DNA of 64,000 nucleotides from Sclerurus mexicanus (Eukaryota; Chordata; Aves; Passeriformes; Furnariidae): contig VWZF01001871.1 in NCBI GenBank assembly GCA_013396755.1, forward strand, positions 372,001 through 436,000, in the 5' to 3' direction. The translations under genes were made by a program, and so were the position numbers. Shown one piece after another: positions 10,795-22,026 of this stretch. How positions within the stretch are numbered: the first letter of the stretch is position 1; every line of letters begins with the position of its first letter. The notes beneath the pieces are model-generated. The model was not told where the DNA came from, did no database searches, and saw nothing but the letters and a program-made list of their open reading frames with translations.

Positions 10795-13389
10795 GCAAAG
10801 TATGCTGAAACCTGAATTGGTAAAGATAATTCAGATATACTAAAAGTGTGAGAAGTGAATCTTACTTTCTGTATACTGATTTCTAATAGTTATGCTTCAA
10901 GAATTTTTGTAGCCAAAGTACAGAAGTTAGTCTACTTTTTTCTTTCTTTTTTTATTTTTTAAAAAAACCCAAAAGTAACAAACCCATTAGCTTAGTTTAG
11001 TGGTAGCTACATACTTAGCTTCCAGAATGTTAAGGGTGACAGTAACATAATTCAAATACCAGAAAAAGGATATTCTAATACAACAAGATTACTTTGGTTT
11101 TCTTTCTCAAATGGCTGTAGGTAAACTAAATGCTGTATGGAGTTTAACAGTGTAGTTGTTCATATTCACCCCTTGGAATGACATATTGTCTTTAAAAACA
11201 GGAGAAAAAAACAGAACGGGAAAAGGAATTGCTTTGATAGAAGTATTTGTATTAAATACATATATAATGTATGCCCTCTTCTTTGCTTTATTATTAGGGA
11301 GTAACTAACCATCTGCCCCATCTATCCTAATTAAACACTAGAAAGCAGGAAAAGAAAAAAAAAGAAAGCAGTACTGTCCCTAATCCTAACTGTAGTTAAG
11401 GAAACTGTATTTTGAATTCTACTAGTTTGCCAGTAGCTGTGTAGAAAGGGAAATAGGAAAAATACTTGCCCTTCAGTAGTGAGTTACTAAAGGGTCATTC
11501 CTGCTTTGTTTTAGAACGTTTGGGTCAACTATACTGTTGTTGCAAGATTTGCTTTTACAATGTATAGTGCATCTTTTAATAGCTGTTTGAAGTGTCAAAC
11601 TGAATATTCCTTGGACTTTTTAGCAAAACTCACATGGACTTTATGTATATTATATCAGAATAAGCAAGGGAAGGAACAAAACAAGCTTGACAGCAGTCAA
11701 GTCAAAGTCTTTCCTAACGAAGTAAAATTTAACACCAAGCTGAAACTAACAGGACCAAGATATACTTGAGCTGTCATAACCTTAGAACAGGTAATCTGTA
11801 TCATCTAGGTCAAGTTGAGTGGACTGTTGTGATCTGTGTGTCATAAAGCAAGATAATTCCTGTGTGATTAGGCAGATGTAAGGTTTGTGCTTCAGCTGAA
11901 TGTTCAGGGAGATCTGGTAGAGATTGCTTTGGTAATGGGATTTCATTCTACAGATTTGTAGGTTAGATCATAAAAATGCTTTTTTCACAATCCCTAATTT
12001 CAGTGCAGTTTGTTAAAAATGTAATTTGATTTCAGAACACATAATGACAACCATAAGCATTTTTTAAAATAACTTAGTTCAAATTAAGAGATAATGTAGT
12101 CAGAGATGCAAGTTGTAGTCTGATTATCGGAGATCTATAATAAAGTGGGAGTGGAGATTATTTTTTTTTAAATCTAAAAATAATGCTTCACCACTTACTA
12201 GTCTTTCAACATGAACAGTGAATTTTGATTGTTGTGATAAGAAAAAATGTTTTGAAGTTTTCACTTTGTGCTACTAAGGTAGTTGCATGACTGTTGTGAA
12301 TGGAATTTAAGTGCATTTTGCGTTTCTCTTGTTACAAAGCAAAGACTATCATTGATGGATCTCCAGGGGGAAAAGAAAATACAGAAATTATGCTGGTATA
12401 AAATGTTTAACTACCTTTTGAGTTCAGTAATTCATTGTGACTTACTGCTCTTCTGCAGTGAAGCACTTTGTGCATCTGCTTTGTCTCTGCATGGTGTGCT
12501 TATGAAGTTATCCCTGCAGTTCAGATAAAATCAGATATCCATTTCACTAGGCAAAAAAAGCCCACAAAAAAAACCCCAAAAAAACCCAACAAACCAGAAA
12601 CCCAGAAAACCCTCGAAACAACACACACAAAAAAAATCCAAAATCCAGTAGCTATCCTGTTATTCTAGACTGTGTGCACTTGATTAGTTTCTTGGTTTGG
12701 AATTAAACCTCACATGCTGTTACTGTAACAGGGGGCAGCTACATAAGATTCAGCCTTTCCTGCTGTTCCTAGCTTTGGTTCATCTCCAGAGGGAAAGGCT
12801 CTGCAGCATTTGGCCTTGAGCCCCCCATCACTTCTTCTTAAAGCTGGCCTGTCACAAAATCATTTTGTTCAGAAGATCCTGAAGGTCTCTTCTGTACTCT
12901 TCAGTGGTGTACCTGCTGACTTGAAGCCTTTCTCTGTGCGTTCTCTCTCAACTCCGTCTCTAGTTCCAAAGCAACTGGGTAGTATTGCTGATGCAAACTC
13001 GAACATCAAGCTTAAACCTTCCTTAGGCCCCTGAACCAGCTCTATGCCTTTATTACAGTGTGTGCTCCTTCTTTTCGTTTGGTCTTGGAGAGTCAGTCCA
13101 TGTGACAAGTTATGGGTAATAGTAACTAGCAATACCACTATCGTAACTACAGAGCTAACAGCAGTAACACTAACTGCATAGGCAGAGGAAAAAGATACAC
13201 ATATTTCTTCTCTGAGTAGGCACAGTCTTATTTTGTCACACTGCTAACTTTCTTGAAGTATTCAGTTTCTTAAGCAAAACAGCAGAAACCTTTACAAATA
13301 CAAATCCAAAAGGGGTCGGATGCGATCGAGGTGGCTGTAGTGCTGAGGATGTGCTTTGCGTATTTGTTTTTTAGTTCTCTAAACGAACT
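10795..13389. other. BCLAF1-MTFR2 intergenic gap
   Basis: AT-rich sequence with no supported gene. Several short open frames occur on both strands, but none has splice context or family resemblance. It holds an A/C-rich tract at about 12552-12650 and runs into the CpG island of MTFR2. Confidence 0.6.
12552..12650. repeat. A/C-rich low-complexity tract
   Basis: About 100 bases of A-runs broken by C-runs, including an ACACAC stretch near 12620. It resembles the tract at 5011-5105. No flanking retroelement is recognised. Confidence 0.6.
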
Positions 13390-13532
13390 AGTTGCGACTT
13401 TCCGCCGCCGAGGCCCTGAGCCCCGTCGTTTTCAGGTGTTTCGGCAGCGCTCCCGCCTCTGCCCGGCCCGGCCCTGGCGGGCCCCGCGCCCCGACCGCCC
13501 CTCCCGACACCGCCCGCGCGCGGCCGCCCCTC

Positions 13533-13569
13533 ATTGGCTCTGCCGCCCGCGCCGCCCTGCTCCTATTGG
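13533..13569 (-). promoter_or_regulatory. Paired inverted CCAAT boxes (NF-Y type)
   Basis: ATTGG occurs at 13533-13537 (in TCATTGGCTC) and 13565-13569 (in CCTATTGGCG), 32 bases apart in the same orientation. NF-Y pairs spaced 31-33 bases are a known feature of promoters active late in the cell cycle. Binding is inferred. Confidence 0.6.
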
Positions 13570-13611
13570 CGGAGCGCCCTGGTGCCCCGNGGCGCGCTGC
13601 TCGCCCCGAGC

Positions 13612-13648
13612 AGGCGGGAACTGTCGGCAGCGTGAGCTGTTCCCGCCT
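13612..13648. promoter_or_regulatory. Inverted pair of E2F-type sites
   Basis: GGCGGGAA at 13613-13620 and its reverse complement TTCCCGCC at 13640-13647 sit inside perfect 10-base inverted arms (13612-13621 and 13639-13648) with a 17-base spacer. A third related site, TTCCCGCG, is at 13679-13686. Both core words match the E2F/DP consensus. Confidence 0.55.
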
Positions 13649-13964
13649 TGCTCCTTGGCGTGGAGGGATGCGTGCCCATTCCCGCGGGGCGCTCGGTTCC
13701 GCGTCCCAGAGACGCGGAATGAAGGCAGGGTGCGGGCAGCCGCGCGAGCTGGCGGGGGCAGTGCGGTGCGGACGGGAGTGGCCCAGCGGGTGCTGCTGAG
13801 GCGCCTGCGGGCTGGTGCGTGCGAGGGGCTCCGGCGGCGCCGGCTGGGCTCGGCTGCCCTGCTCGCTGCCGGTCTGCACCGTCGGCACGCCTTGGGCTCT
13901 TTTGACAGGTCGTGTTTTTTGAAACTCGCGTGTTCGGCAGCACGATCAGCCGTGCATTCAGAAC

Positions 13965-14027
13965 ATGCGTTCCGTCAGCAGTCTCCTCAGGAAGGCATTT
14001 CCACCACTTATGTGCCATCATAAGGAA
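13965..14027 (+). CDS. MTFR2: MTFR2 first coding exon (donor uncertain)
   Basis: ATG at 13965 (A at -3) opens 21 codons with LLRK near the start, then GAA before a GT at 14028 (gtatca). Twenty-one residues is also the length I recall before the matching junction in human MTFR2 and MTFR1, and this donor keeps the frame of the next exon. A stronger donor, gtacgt, lies 13 bases downstream at 14041 but would shift the frame into an early stop. An acceptor-like tttgacag at 13901-13908 could mark the 5' edge of the exon. Confidence 0.55.
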
Positions 14028-17000
14028 GTATCAGGTCAAGGTACGTTAAACTTATTTCACTTCTTTACTATTTTTTTTTCTCCTCAAGGCTTACACAGAT
14101 GCGTATGATTACTTAAATATGCACGTCTTCTTTTGTCAGTATCTCAGGTTGTTGGCCTTTGTGCCTCTTTAAAATATTCTGTATACTAGGCAGCATTTTG
14201 GAAGCATCTTAGGCACTGTCTGTTAAAAGCAGTGTAGGCCTCTTTGGACTTTCAGCTTGAGAAGAGCATTCAGAAGTTAAGTTAACCTAACCTAATTATG
14301 TATTACATTAAAGGACTTAATAATTTGGATTCTAAGAACTGAGAGCTTTGATTTTGCTTCTTAAATTCAAAAGTTTTCTGATTCTTAGGTCGCATCTGTT
14401 TGCCAAAACAAGAAATATGGATCTACTCGAAGTGTTGTTCGTAGACTTGGGACAATTCTTCCCTTGGAGCCCTATCCAAGACCTTATTTTCAAGTGAGCA
14501 ATTTGTTGTCATATATATGCTTCACCTGTTTGCATTTTCTTGTTTCTTAATTTGTTGATAGCTTTCCTCTTCTTCTTAGCTTGAGTAATTTGTGTGTTTG
14601 TATCCCTTATGCTCGCTGCTTTCAGCTTCCTTACAGCACTGTTTAAAAATTCCTTTTACAGAGGCAGAATTTTCAATATGTGCTGAATTCAGTTTTCATT
14701 TGTACCTTTTTTTGTCATTGTTTTCAGCTTGCTCGAGACCCAAGCCCGCTGGGTTATGATGAACAGAGCATAGCTCCAACTCCTGTGGCTCTGTCGCTTG
14801 CTGATGTCCTGTGGGTGGCAAATGACAAAGGACAGGCTTTTACTAGACTTAGGTAAGTAAAAGTGTAAAAAGGAGTAAAGGAAAGAAATAACTTATGCTT
14901 TCTCTTCTCTGTGGGATGTGAATTTATGTTTACGGGTTTTCTTTTTTCCTAGGGATTTTTCAGAAATATTTTAGGTTTTTTGGTGGGGGCAGTTCCTGCT
15001 TACCTGGAAATTTTTACTGTGTAAAGTATTTTTGTCTGAAAGATTTCTGAAATTTAGTCTCTTTTCTCTTCATAGTAGCATGTCAGATAACGTTGCTGAT
15101 ATTTTAATTGGTTTTCACTCACGAAGTGTTTTGTGAGGGAGGGAGCTGAAGAGAAATTTGGTTATGGCAGTATACCATAAGATTATCTTAATCCTTTTAG
15201 TTTACAACCATTTTATAAACTTTATAAAGGGGAAAAAGAGAAAAAATATTTAAATATCTCCTTTTGACTTTGATTTCTATAGTGCTGTGTGTAAACCTTG
15301 GTGGTTGCTTTGACGGAAATACATAATTTTTTATTTTAAAAATTTAAAATGAATTTATATACACTTTAAATATAGTTTATTTATAAATAACTATTTGAAT
15401 ATAGTTTATAGCATTCTTTCTAGCTTTCATAGACTGCTGAAGGAAAATATTTTTACAAATGACAAAGTATTTCAGGTACTGTAAAAAGAAAAATTGTCCA
15501 GGAATTTGCAGACACAAGTAGTATACAAGTTTTGTCTTTTTTTTTTTTCCCCTCCACTAGAGAAGAAATAGAAAGTTATCTTACTGTTCCTCTAATGGAT
15601 CTGTTCAAAATCAGAGGATGAGTTATAGAGCCACAATCAAGATAAATATGTGGACACTTGTATTGTCTTGGACTGCATCCATATAGGACAATGTAATTCT
15701 ACTTCATTTTGACATTTGTTTGTCTGTGATCTTTGTGCTGCTTGCTGGTAATGAAAATACAAGAAAACACTGAATTTGAAGGACACACTTCATTGAAGAA
15801 GTTTTGATACAGTGTGTTTCATCTTATGATTCCTGAGGTGGTACTGTTGAGTTATTCAAGTTTGTTTGCAACAGTTGTAAAATACTGGAAGCATAAGAAT
15901 ATTGTTGAAAGGAAATGTGGCCTGCTTTGTCTTGCTGATGCTGTTCTTTAGTTGGTCGGATTCACAGATCTATGATAGTTAATTCTTTTGTTGTTGCCAT
16001 TCTTTCCTCCTCTTCTGGCTCTGTGGGATGTTTTTCAAGAAGAGCTATTCTAATTAATATCTTTTCTCTCTCAAGCACTGTGAATAACAAGGGGTTTTGG
16101 CAAATCAAAAAGCAATGCTGCAGGTCTGATTTGAACTAAAAGGACGGTTAATATAAGGGAAAAGGGCCTGGGGTTTTTTTCAATCAAAACTTAGTACGTC
16201 TTGAATAAATCAAGTAAATTTAATTTCTTTCCTTGTTTTATCATGAGATTCTAACAGTACAGTTTTGTACTTACTTTATATTTTAAGGTTATTTCTGCAG
16301 GCACAGACTCAAAACAATTTCTAAAATTAAAACCTGAAACTTACAGCACTATTTTCTAATGTTCATAATAGCTTACAGAAGATGAGGTTCTTATTCTGTA
16401 AGTGTATATTAAAACTTATTGTTCTCCAATATATTTCCTAAAAGAAAAATGGCAATTTCTTTGCTTCTTGCAGTGTTTATCTTGGAGTTTGATTAATTAT
16501 TAAAATTTCTGAAGCCTAATTAAGAGGTCATTAGTCTTTGACTCTCCTGCCTTTCATATTCACATAGGGAGAAGGGAGAGACACCATATGGTGTCATGCT
16601 AACACTTATTGAATGATGACAACTCAATCCTACTATATGACTTCATGATGTTTAATTGTCCCTGAGTAAATTCTCTGACTAATTTTTATGACGAGTTTGC
16701 AAGGATTACATTCTACTTGATCAAAGGGAGACTTAAAATACTTTAAAGCTTTTGAGTAGTTAGAAGTGTAGTTTTCTTAAATAGTTTGAAAATTTAGGTC
16801 TTGCTGATTGACAATAACTTGCTTGAACAGACAGTAGTTTTGAGTTTTACATTGTTGGCTGAGCCTTTTGAAACTGTGTCTTTCATTGCTTTCTAGGACT
16901 GAATTATGGAGAAAAGAGAAAAGTACGGCTCATCACGATCTATATCCACCTATAGATTCCATACAGACCATTCCAAAAAGCAGTGCGCAAAAAGACAATA

Positions 17001-20000
17001 TTGATCAAGCAGCACTCCAGAAGATTTCTGCGCTTGAAGATGAGCTCGCCTTTCTTCGGGCTCAGATTGCTGCAATTGTTTCAGCACAGACATTGGGAAG
17101 TGTTCCATCACGTAAGCCCTTCTGGTTTGGAAAAAAACTATTTTCCTTTTTATTGTGTTAGAGCTTGCCATGTCTGATAGAGAAGGTCTCTAACTGAAGA
17201 TACACCAACTAAATTTACCAAATAGAGTATTTTGTTTCTCTTTTTGCTGTTTGGTGGCCCTCTCTCTCTTCTATTTTGTGGCCTGTTTGCCGAGTTCACA
17301 AGTTGATCCTAAGTAATGTTTATACTCATTTCTATGTTTGTGAAGGAGCTTTATAACATTGTATATATATAGGCTACCAACTACTGTTTAAAAAAAATTA
17401 TAGTCTATTAATTGTCCCTTTTGGGTTTTACACTCTTTCTAACAAGTTATCAAAATAACTGATAGAAAAAGTATTTTAAGTCAGGTTTGGACTTTAACAA
17501 AAACAGTACAGGTAAATGTGTCTAAGATAGTTAGTCTCCAACATGAACTTCTGTCTTGTGACCCCTTTTTTCCCCTTAAAAATTTTGAGATCTTGATTGT
17601 CTTGACTAGCCCCATTGTGGTTGCAAAATACTTAGACTGGGGCGAGGTAGTTACTTTTGTGAGGCACTTCTGGGGTGCAGTTAGCTGTTCTGTCGGCTTT
17701 TCCCCTGTCTCCTCTCCATTGCACTCAGTATTGTAATCTGCTTTACATGTTTTGTGGCTGTTCTTGCTTTTGCTTCATCTGAGTTAGTATAATCTTCAGA
17801 TTATCGAGAACTGTATGTAGTGGAGGGCTGCTTTGCTGATTTCCCTAGTGCTTGAATTGAAAGCACAAATAGAGCAAATCAGAGCAGCATAGGACATCTC
17901 AGATTTGTTATTTCTTGTGTTCTGAATCTGTGGTTTGAAGTAATGTTCTTTGTTTTAAGTCTAATTCTTCTGTGTTATAATGTGCAAGGTGTGTAAGAAA
18001 GTGCTTTAAGAGGGCACTCTTATCTTGACTTAAAACAGAGTCACCCTAGATGTTAATGCATGTTGTTTTTGTTCTCTGTGTCCAGAAGCCACACTCACCA
18101 CTCCAGATGGATTTTACCCAGTGCAAGGCATGACTTCTACGCCATTGTCTGTCTCTCACGATCACTTTGTAATTCCCTCGCCTCCTCCACTTCCTTTTGG
18201 CGTACCTTCTGCTGTTGGTGCTGGTAAATCTGCAGTGGAACTTATAAAACAACGTCGTGCTGCAAGAAACAGTGATTCAACTGCAGCTGATAGTGCTGAT
18301 CACCAGAAGATGAAGAGCACTCCTAGTATGATGGATGTTTTGAAAGACCTAAACAAAGTTCAGCTGCGAGCTATTGAGAGGTAGGTCCAACTGAATGTGT
18401 ATCTCAGCAAGCCAAGGCCACGTGAGCATCATAGCACTTCAGTAGCACCAGAGAACAGGTGTGTGAAACATTGTTTCATGAGCAGCTACTGCTGACAAAC
18501 TGAAGTTGGCAGCATCTAAGTTCATAGCTTGGAATATAAGATACTTGTGGCATGGCTTTCAGATGCATTTAAAGTGTGCTGAATATCACAACATTTCAAA
18601 CTAGTTGGGTGCTTCAGGGTGCAAATCTCAAGTTGGTGTGGGGAGGTGGGAGGTTGCTTACAAAGTTGCATACACAGTCACTGTAAATTGATCTGAACAA
18701 ATTACCTTGATTCACAGTGAAAGGCCAAATCCTTGCGGAAATTTTGGGAAACTACTGTTAGCATACCCCAAGTATCCTGGTTGAAGCTTTGAAGTGTTAA
18801 AGAAAACACATGCTGTACCTTTTATTGAAAATATTTCACAAATTTGTATTTCAATAGTGCAGTTGGATTGTAAATATTTTTAATGGTCAACTGTTTTGAT
18901 GGTAAGCACAGTTGAGACCTTACAAAAATGCTTTACTAAAGACTGCAGGACCTCTTCTGTTCAGTGTTGCTGTGCTGTGTTAGGTGTAATAGAGGTTGTC
19001 AGATGTCTTTGAACTTCTTGAGTTGAAAAATTACGTAAGAACAACCGAGTCTATAATGAATATTTGAAGCTCTTAATATGGAAAAATGTTACTTGGCAAA
19101 ACTTACTGCATTCTCATTTTAAACATTTTCTTAACTGTGGGCTTTATCCCTAAAAATAACTAGCCCAAATCTTGGGCAAATAGTCTATGTGCAACTCTAA
19201 AGCACGTCTACCACATTGCTACCATCCCAAGTACCATCTTACACCATGGGCACAGTGCTCTACTAGCTTATTTTGAAGGAAGAGTGAACTCAGTCCTTTC
19301 AAGTTTCATGTTAAATGACATCTGCTGTAACTGCCAGACTTTAAACAAGCTGAGCACTGTCAGTGTACATTATTAAGTACAAATCAGTGGCCTGGAGACA
19401 CCACTTTACTAGACTGAACAACTCTAGATTTTTTTTCCCTCCCCAGATACCTCAGTGTTTAGAAAGTCTGTCTTATTATTTTCTTGGACTAGTCACTAGC
19501 TTCCACATTCATGCTAGGTTTTAGGGTGCAGGTGCTGTTTTGATTTTTTAATTTGATAAGAACAGTTTTTCTAAATTAAGATACAAACGCTACTTTTTAT
19601 TGCCTATAAAATTTTCATATTTGGATGCTCAGGTGCTCACTTGGAGAGAAATGCTGTCTTTGATGCCTTTGTGCCAAAGCTGATGATAATTTTTTTAATA
19701 GCAAAACTTGAATTAAGTGGGGCTTACTGGTTACCTGGATGTACATTTGACTTAAAGGGATTGTTTTCTTTAAGTATACTTGCTCTGTGGAATTTTCTGT
19801 GTTTGTTCTTTCTTGTGAAATCATAGAAAGCCATGAAGTTTAAATCAAATTATGTTCACAGTGATTATGAAATACTTTAGTGGGACATTCCTGCTAATAT
19901 AGCTTATTGTAACTCATAAATGACTTTTTAGAAAAACTGTACATTGCTTTTTTTTTTTTAATTTTCTCTATTTGCAGTACTTTAACACGTTGTGTTGATT

Positions 20001-22026
20001 TACTGCCATTTTTCTTCATAGAACAGCATCGGGTTGTTTTCAGGCTAAGAAAGTGGCTGGCAAGTTGTTGGGTGTACTTGTATTAGTTGTATTTGATGAA
20101 TTGCTATAAAGTAACAGGAGCATTACTTGTGTAATCAGGGATTTGTAGGATAGAGTGTTTACAGAAGTTATGTATCTAGATTTTGGATCACTGAGCACAG
20201 GAGGAGGGTCAAGAGACAATAATACTTTTTTTTTTTTTTTTGTAGGTCTCCTGGAGGTACTCCTATTTCTAGACCCACAAAGAGGCAAAGCTCTGACTGG
20301 GATCCAGTTGCTCTTCTAACTCACGCACTAAAGCAGAAATTTGCACATAAATATTATGATGAGGATGATTCTCTGGACAAAGAAAATCAGTCTTTTGATA
20401 ACTCTTCATTTTCTAGTCCAGAGATCCCAAAGGTATGTTTTTATATAAGAACGTGTGCTTATATTCTTTGATTGCTGTTTTCATGGATAGTTGTGGGGTT
20501 TTCTCAAGTCTAGAACTTGTTTACAATTTCTAAGCCATCAGCTTAGCTAGTTGCTTTTTTAAAGTACAGTCAAGGCAGAGAATTTCAAAGATTAATTATT
20601 TTGGGTGGGTTTAGACTGGTAAATACACTTCTACATGTGCCAGGAGAAAAAACTTAGAAGACTGATTTTAAAATTTCAGCTCGTAGTTGATTGAACTATG
20701 GACGTTGCCTGATGGTAACTGGCAGGTATCCATGCGTGGATATTTTATAAATAAAGATGTTAGGAAGGCACAGAAAGGTCTGACTAACACATGCCAAGTG
20801 TTCAGAAATGAAAATGAAAGCATAGCCAATACTACTTTTCTTTGAGGTAGCGTAATTTCCACACAGTTTGTATCTTTATCCAAAATGAGATGCGATTCTG
20901 TTGTAAAGCCCCTGAAAAGCACAGTTTTTGCTATGAGCAAAGAAGCACAGTAGGCAGAGACATTGGACTAAGGTGATTCCGGGCACTGGTTTCTGTAGAG
21001 CAGCTACCTCAGCTTACAAAGTCCAGCAGCATTGTTGGTTGGTTGTTAAACATTTCCACAAACCTCAGAACTGCTTAGATGAGGTAGATGGAAATAGGTG
21101 GCAGTAATTTAAACTCTCTGCTTGGCAATTCTGTCTTTATATCATAAGAGTGAGATAAAATATTTGGACTGTGGCACTTGTTATCCTAGTGGAGGGAAAT
21201 AGTAATGGAAAACATATAATCGAAATACAGACATTCCTTGAAGGCTGCCTCTCATACGAGGCTAGCTGCGTGACTGAAAATATGAGGAAAACTAATGAGT
21301 GTGTGTGTGTGTGCGCGCTCCTCTTTCTAGCTATAAGGATTTGGTTTTACTTTTTTCAACTTCCACAAAGATTCTGCAAGCAAAATATAGCATATATTTT
21401 AGAGACTGCAGTGAGTCAACAGCTGTGGTGCAGTTTTAATAAATTTCTTTGACTTTTTTTGTTTTCCAAAAGAAAAATTAAAAACTTCTTAAAGATAGCC
21501 AGGCTTATATTTTGGATGCTGCAGACTATTGCATTGCACAGCCAGCACACCTCATTCTAGATACAAAGATCCAAAATAGATCCTGGAACAGCTTGTTTAT
21601 GGAATAGCTTTGTTCCAGGATCTAACAGCTGAATTATGAAGTCCTGGAAGAGAGACTGCTTAAGGCCAGCATATTCAGGAGTAGATACAAAAAGATGGAA
21701 TTTTTCTAGTTAAAGCAGAATAATCTTATGAGTTTGTAGTCAAACCTCTAATTGTTAACTCTTGAGTGTTTTGAAGAATAAATGTACTTCAACCAGTTGC
21801 ACAGGCTTACTATTTTATACTTCCCACATTAAGAGAAGTGCAACAACTCTTCCAAACTATTTATATTGTAAACATCTTCTAATTCAGTTGTCTTAGGTAT
21901 AATTTTAACTCCATCCCTGCTCCCTAGGTTGGACGTTGCAGTCTGAAGCTAAATGCAAAGCCTAGCCCTACAAGAACTGATGAAGTTAAGCAGGTACCAG
22001 CGTGGAAAGTCAGAGCTCATATTTAA
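13965..22026 (+). CDS. MTFR2: MTFR2, mitochondrial fission regulator 2 (spliced)
   Basis: Seven coding exons (13965-14027, 14389-14493, 14728-14852, 16897-17111, 18086-18380, 20246-20432, 21928-22026) join in phase to 362 residues; human MTFR2 is about 385. Diagnostic family blocks, in order: YGSTRSVVRRLGTILPLEP (about residues 31-49), LADVLWVAND, a predicted coiled coil LQKISALEDELAFLRAQIAA (about 140-160), a short proline-rich PSPPPLPFGVP, MMDVLKDLNKVQLRAIERSP, and WDPVALLTHALKQKFAHKY. The family (MTFR1/CHPPR, MTFR1L, MTFR2) acts at mitochondria and promotes fission; MTFR2 was earlier called FAM54A or DUFD1. MTFR1 and MTFR1L are less likely because the neighbours BCLAF1 and PDE7B are those of MTFR2. 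The first exon is the least certain part. The upstream CpG island suggests cell-cycle regulation. Confidence 0.92.
14389..14493 (+). CDS. MTFR2: MTFR2 coding exon 2
   Basis: Thirty-five codons in phase 0 containing NKKYGSTRSVVRRLGTILPL, the most conserved N-terminal block of the family. Acceptor is gattcttag; donor gtgagc is at 14494. Confidence 0.92.
14728..14852 (+). CDS. MTFR2: MTFR2 coding exon 3
   Basis: It reads LARDPSPLGYDEQ through ALSLADVLWVANDKGQAFTR. Acceptor is gttttcag; donor gtaagt is at 14853. It ends in a split Arg codon (AG|G). Confidence 0.92.
16897..17111 (+). CDS. MTFR2: MTFR2 coding exon 4 (coiled coil)
   Basis: It reads TELWRKEKSTAHHDLYPP through a heptad-like helix, LQKISALEDELAFLRAQIAA. 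Acceptor is ctttctag; donor gtaagc is at 17112; the next codon is split C|AA. The intron before it (14853-16896) is AT-rich with no supported exon. Confidence 0.92.
18086..18380 (+). CDS. MTFR2: MTFR2 coding exon 5 (proline-rich)
   Basis: The largest exon. It contains PSPPPLPFGVP, SAVELIKQRRAAR and MMDVLKDLNKVQLRAIER. The poly-proline run is shorter than the one I know from MTFR1 and human MTFR2. Acceptor is gtgtccag; donor gtaggt is at 18381. Confidence 0.92.
20246..20432 (+). CDS. MTFR2: MTFR2 coding exon 6
   Basis: It reads SPGGTPISRPTKRQSSDWDP, then VALLTHALKQKFAHKY and an acidic segment ending SSPEIPK. A long T-run precedes the tgtag acceptor at 20241-20245; donor gtatgt is at 20433. 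Confidence 0.92.
21299..21318. repeat. (GT)n microsatellite
   Basis: A short GT dinucleotide run passing into GCGCGC, inside the last MTFR2 intron (20433-21927). It has low-complexity character only. The rest of that intron shows no repeat body or exon. Confidence 0.8.
21928..22026 (+). CDS. MTFR2: MTFR2 terminal coding exon
   Basis: Thirty-two residues, VGRCSLKLNAKPSPTRTDEV through WKVRAHI, then TAA. Acceptor is gctccctag. This tail is the most variable part of the family, so identity rests on phase and position. Confidence 0.85.
   Translation, partial: VGRCSLKLNAKPSPTRTDEVKQVPAWKVRAHI

Larger units (their letters stand above)
13390..13900 (+). promoter_or_regulatory. MTFR2: CpG-island promoter of MTFR2
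   Basis: About 500 bases of very high GC and CpG density in an otherwise AT-rich window, directly upstream of the first MTFR2 coding exon. No TATA box is visible. It contains two inverted CCAAT boxes and three E2F-like sites (listed separately) and one unresolved base at 13590. Nothing shows a gene on the minus strand, so it is read as a one-directional promoter. The long open frames crossing it are GC-driven. The transcription start is not identifiable. Confidence 0.85.

Noticed and set aside
13918..13923. TTTGAA as a CHR element of the MTFR2 promoter
   Set aside because: It lies about 350 bases from the CCAAT pair, whereas CHR elements usually sit close to it; a six-base match is frequent by chance.
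13331..14023. Long open frames (up to 230 codons) on both strands across the CpG island
   Set aside because: They follow from high GC with few stop codons, are rich in Arg, Ala and Pro, resemble no family, and cover promoter sequence.
14389..22026. Assignment as MTFR1 or MTFR1L instead of MTFR2
   Set aside because: All three share the YGSTRS-type and coiled-coil blocks, but the neighbours and order BCLAF1-MTFR2-PDE7B fit only MTFR2.
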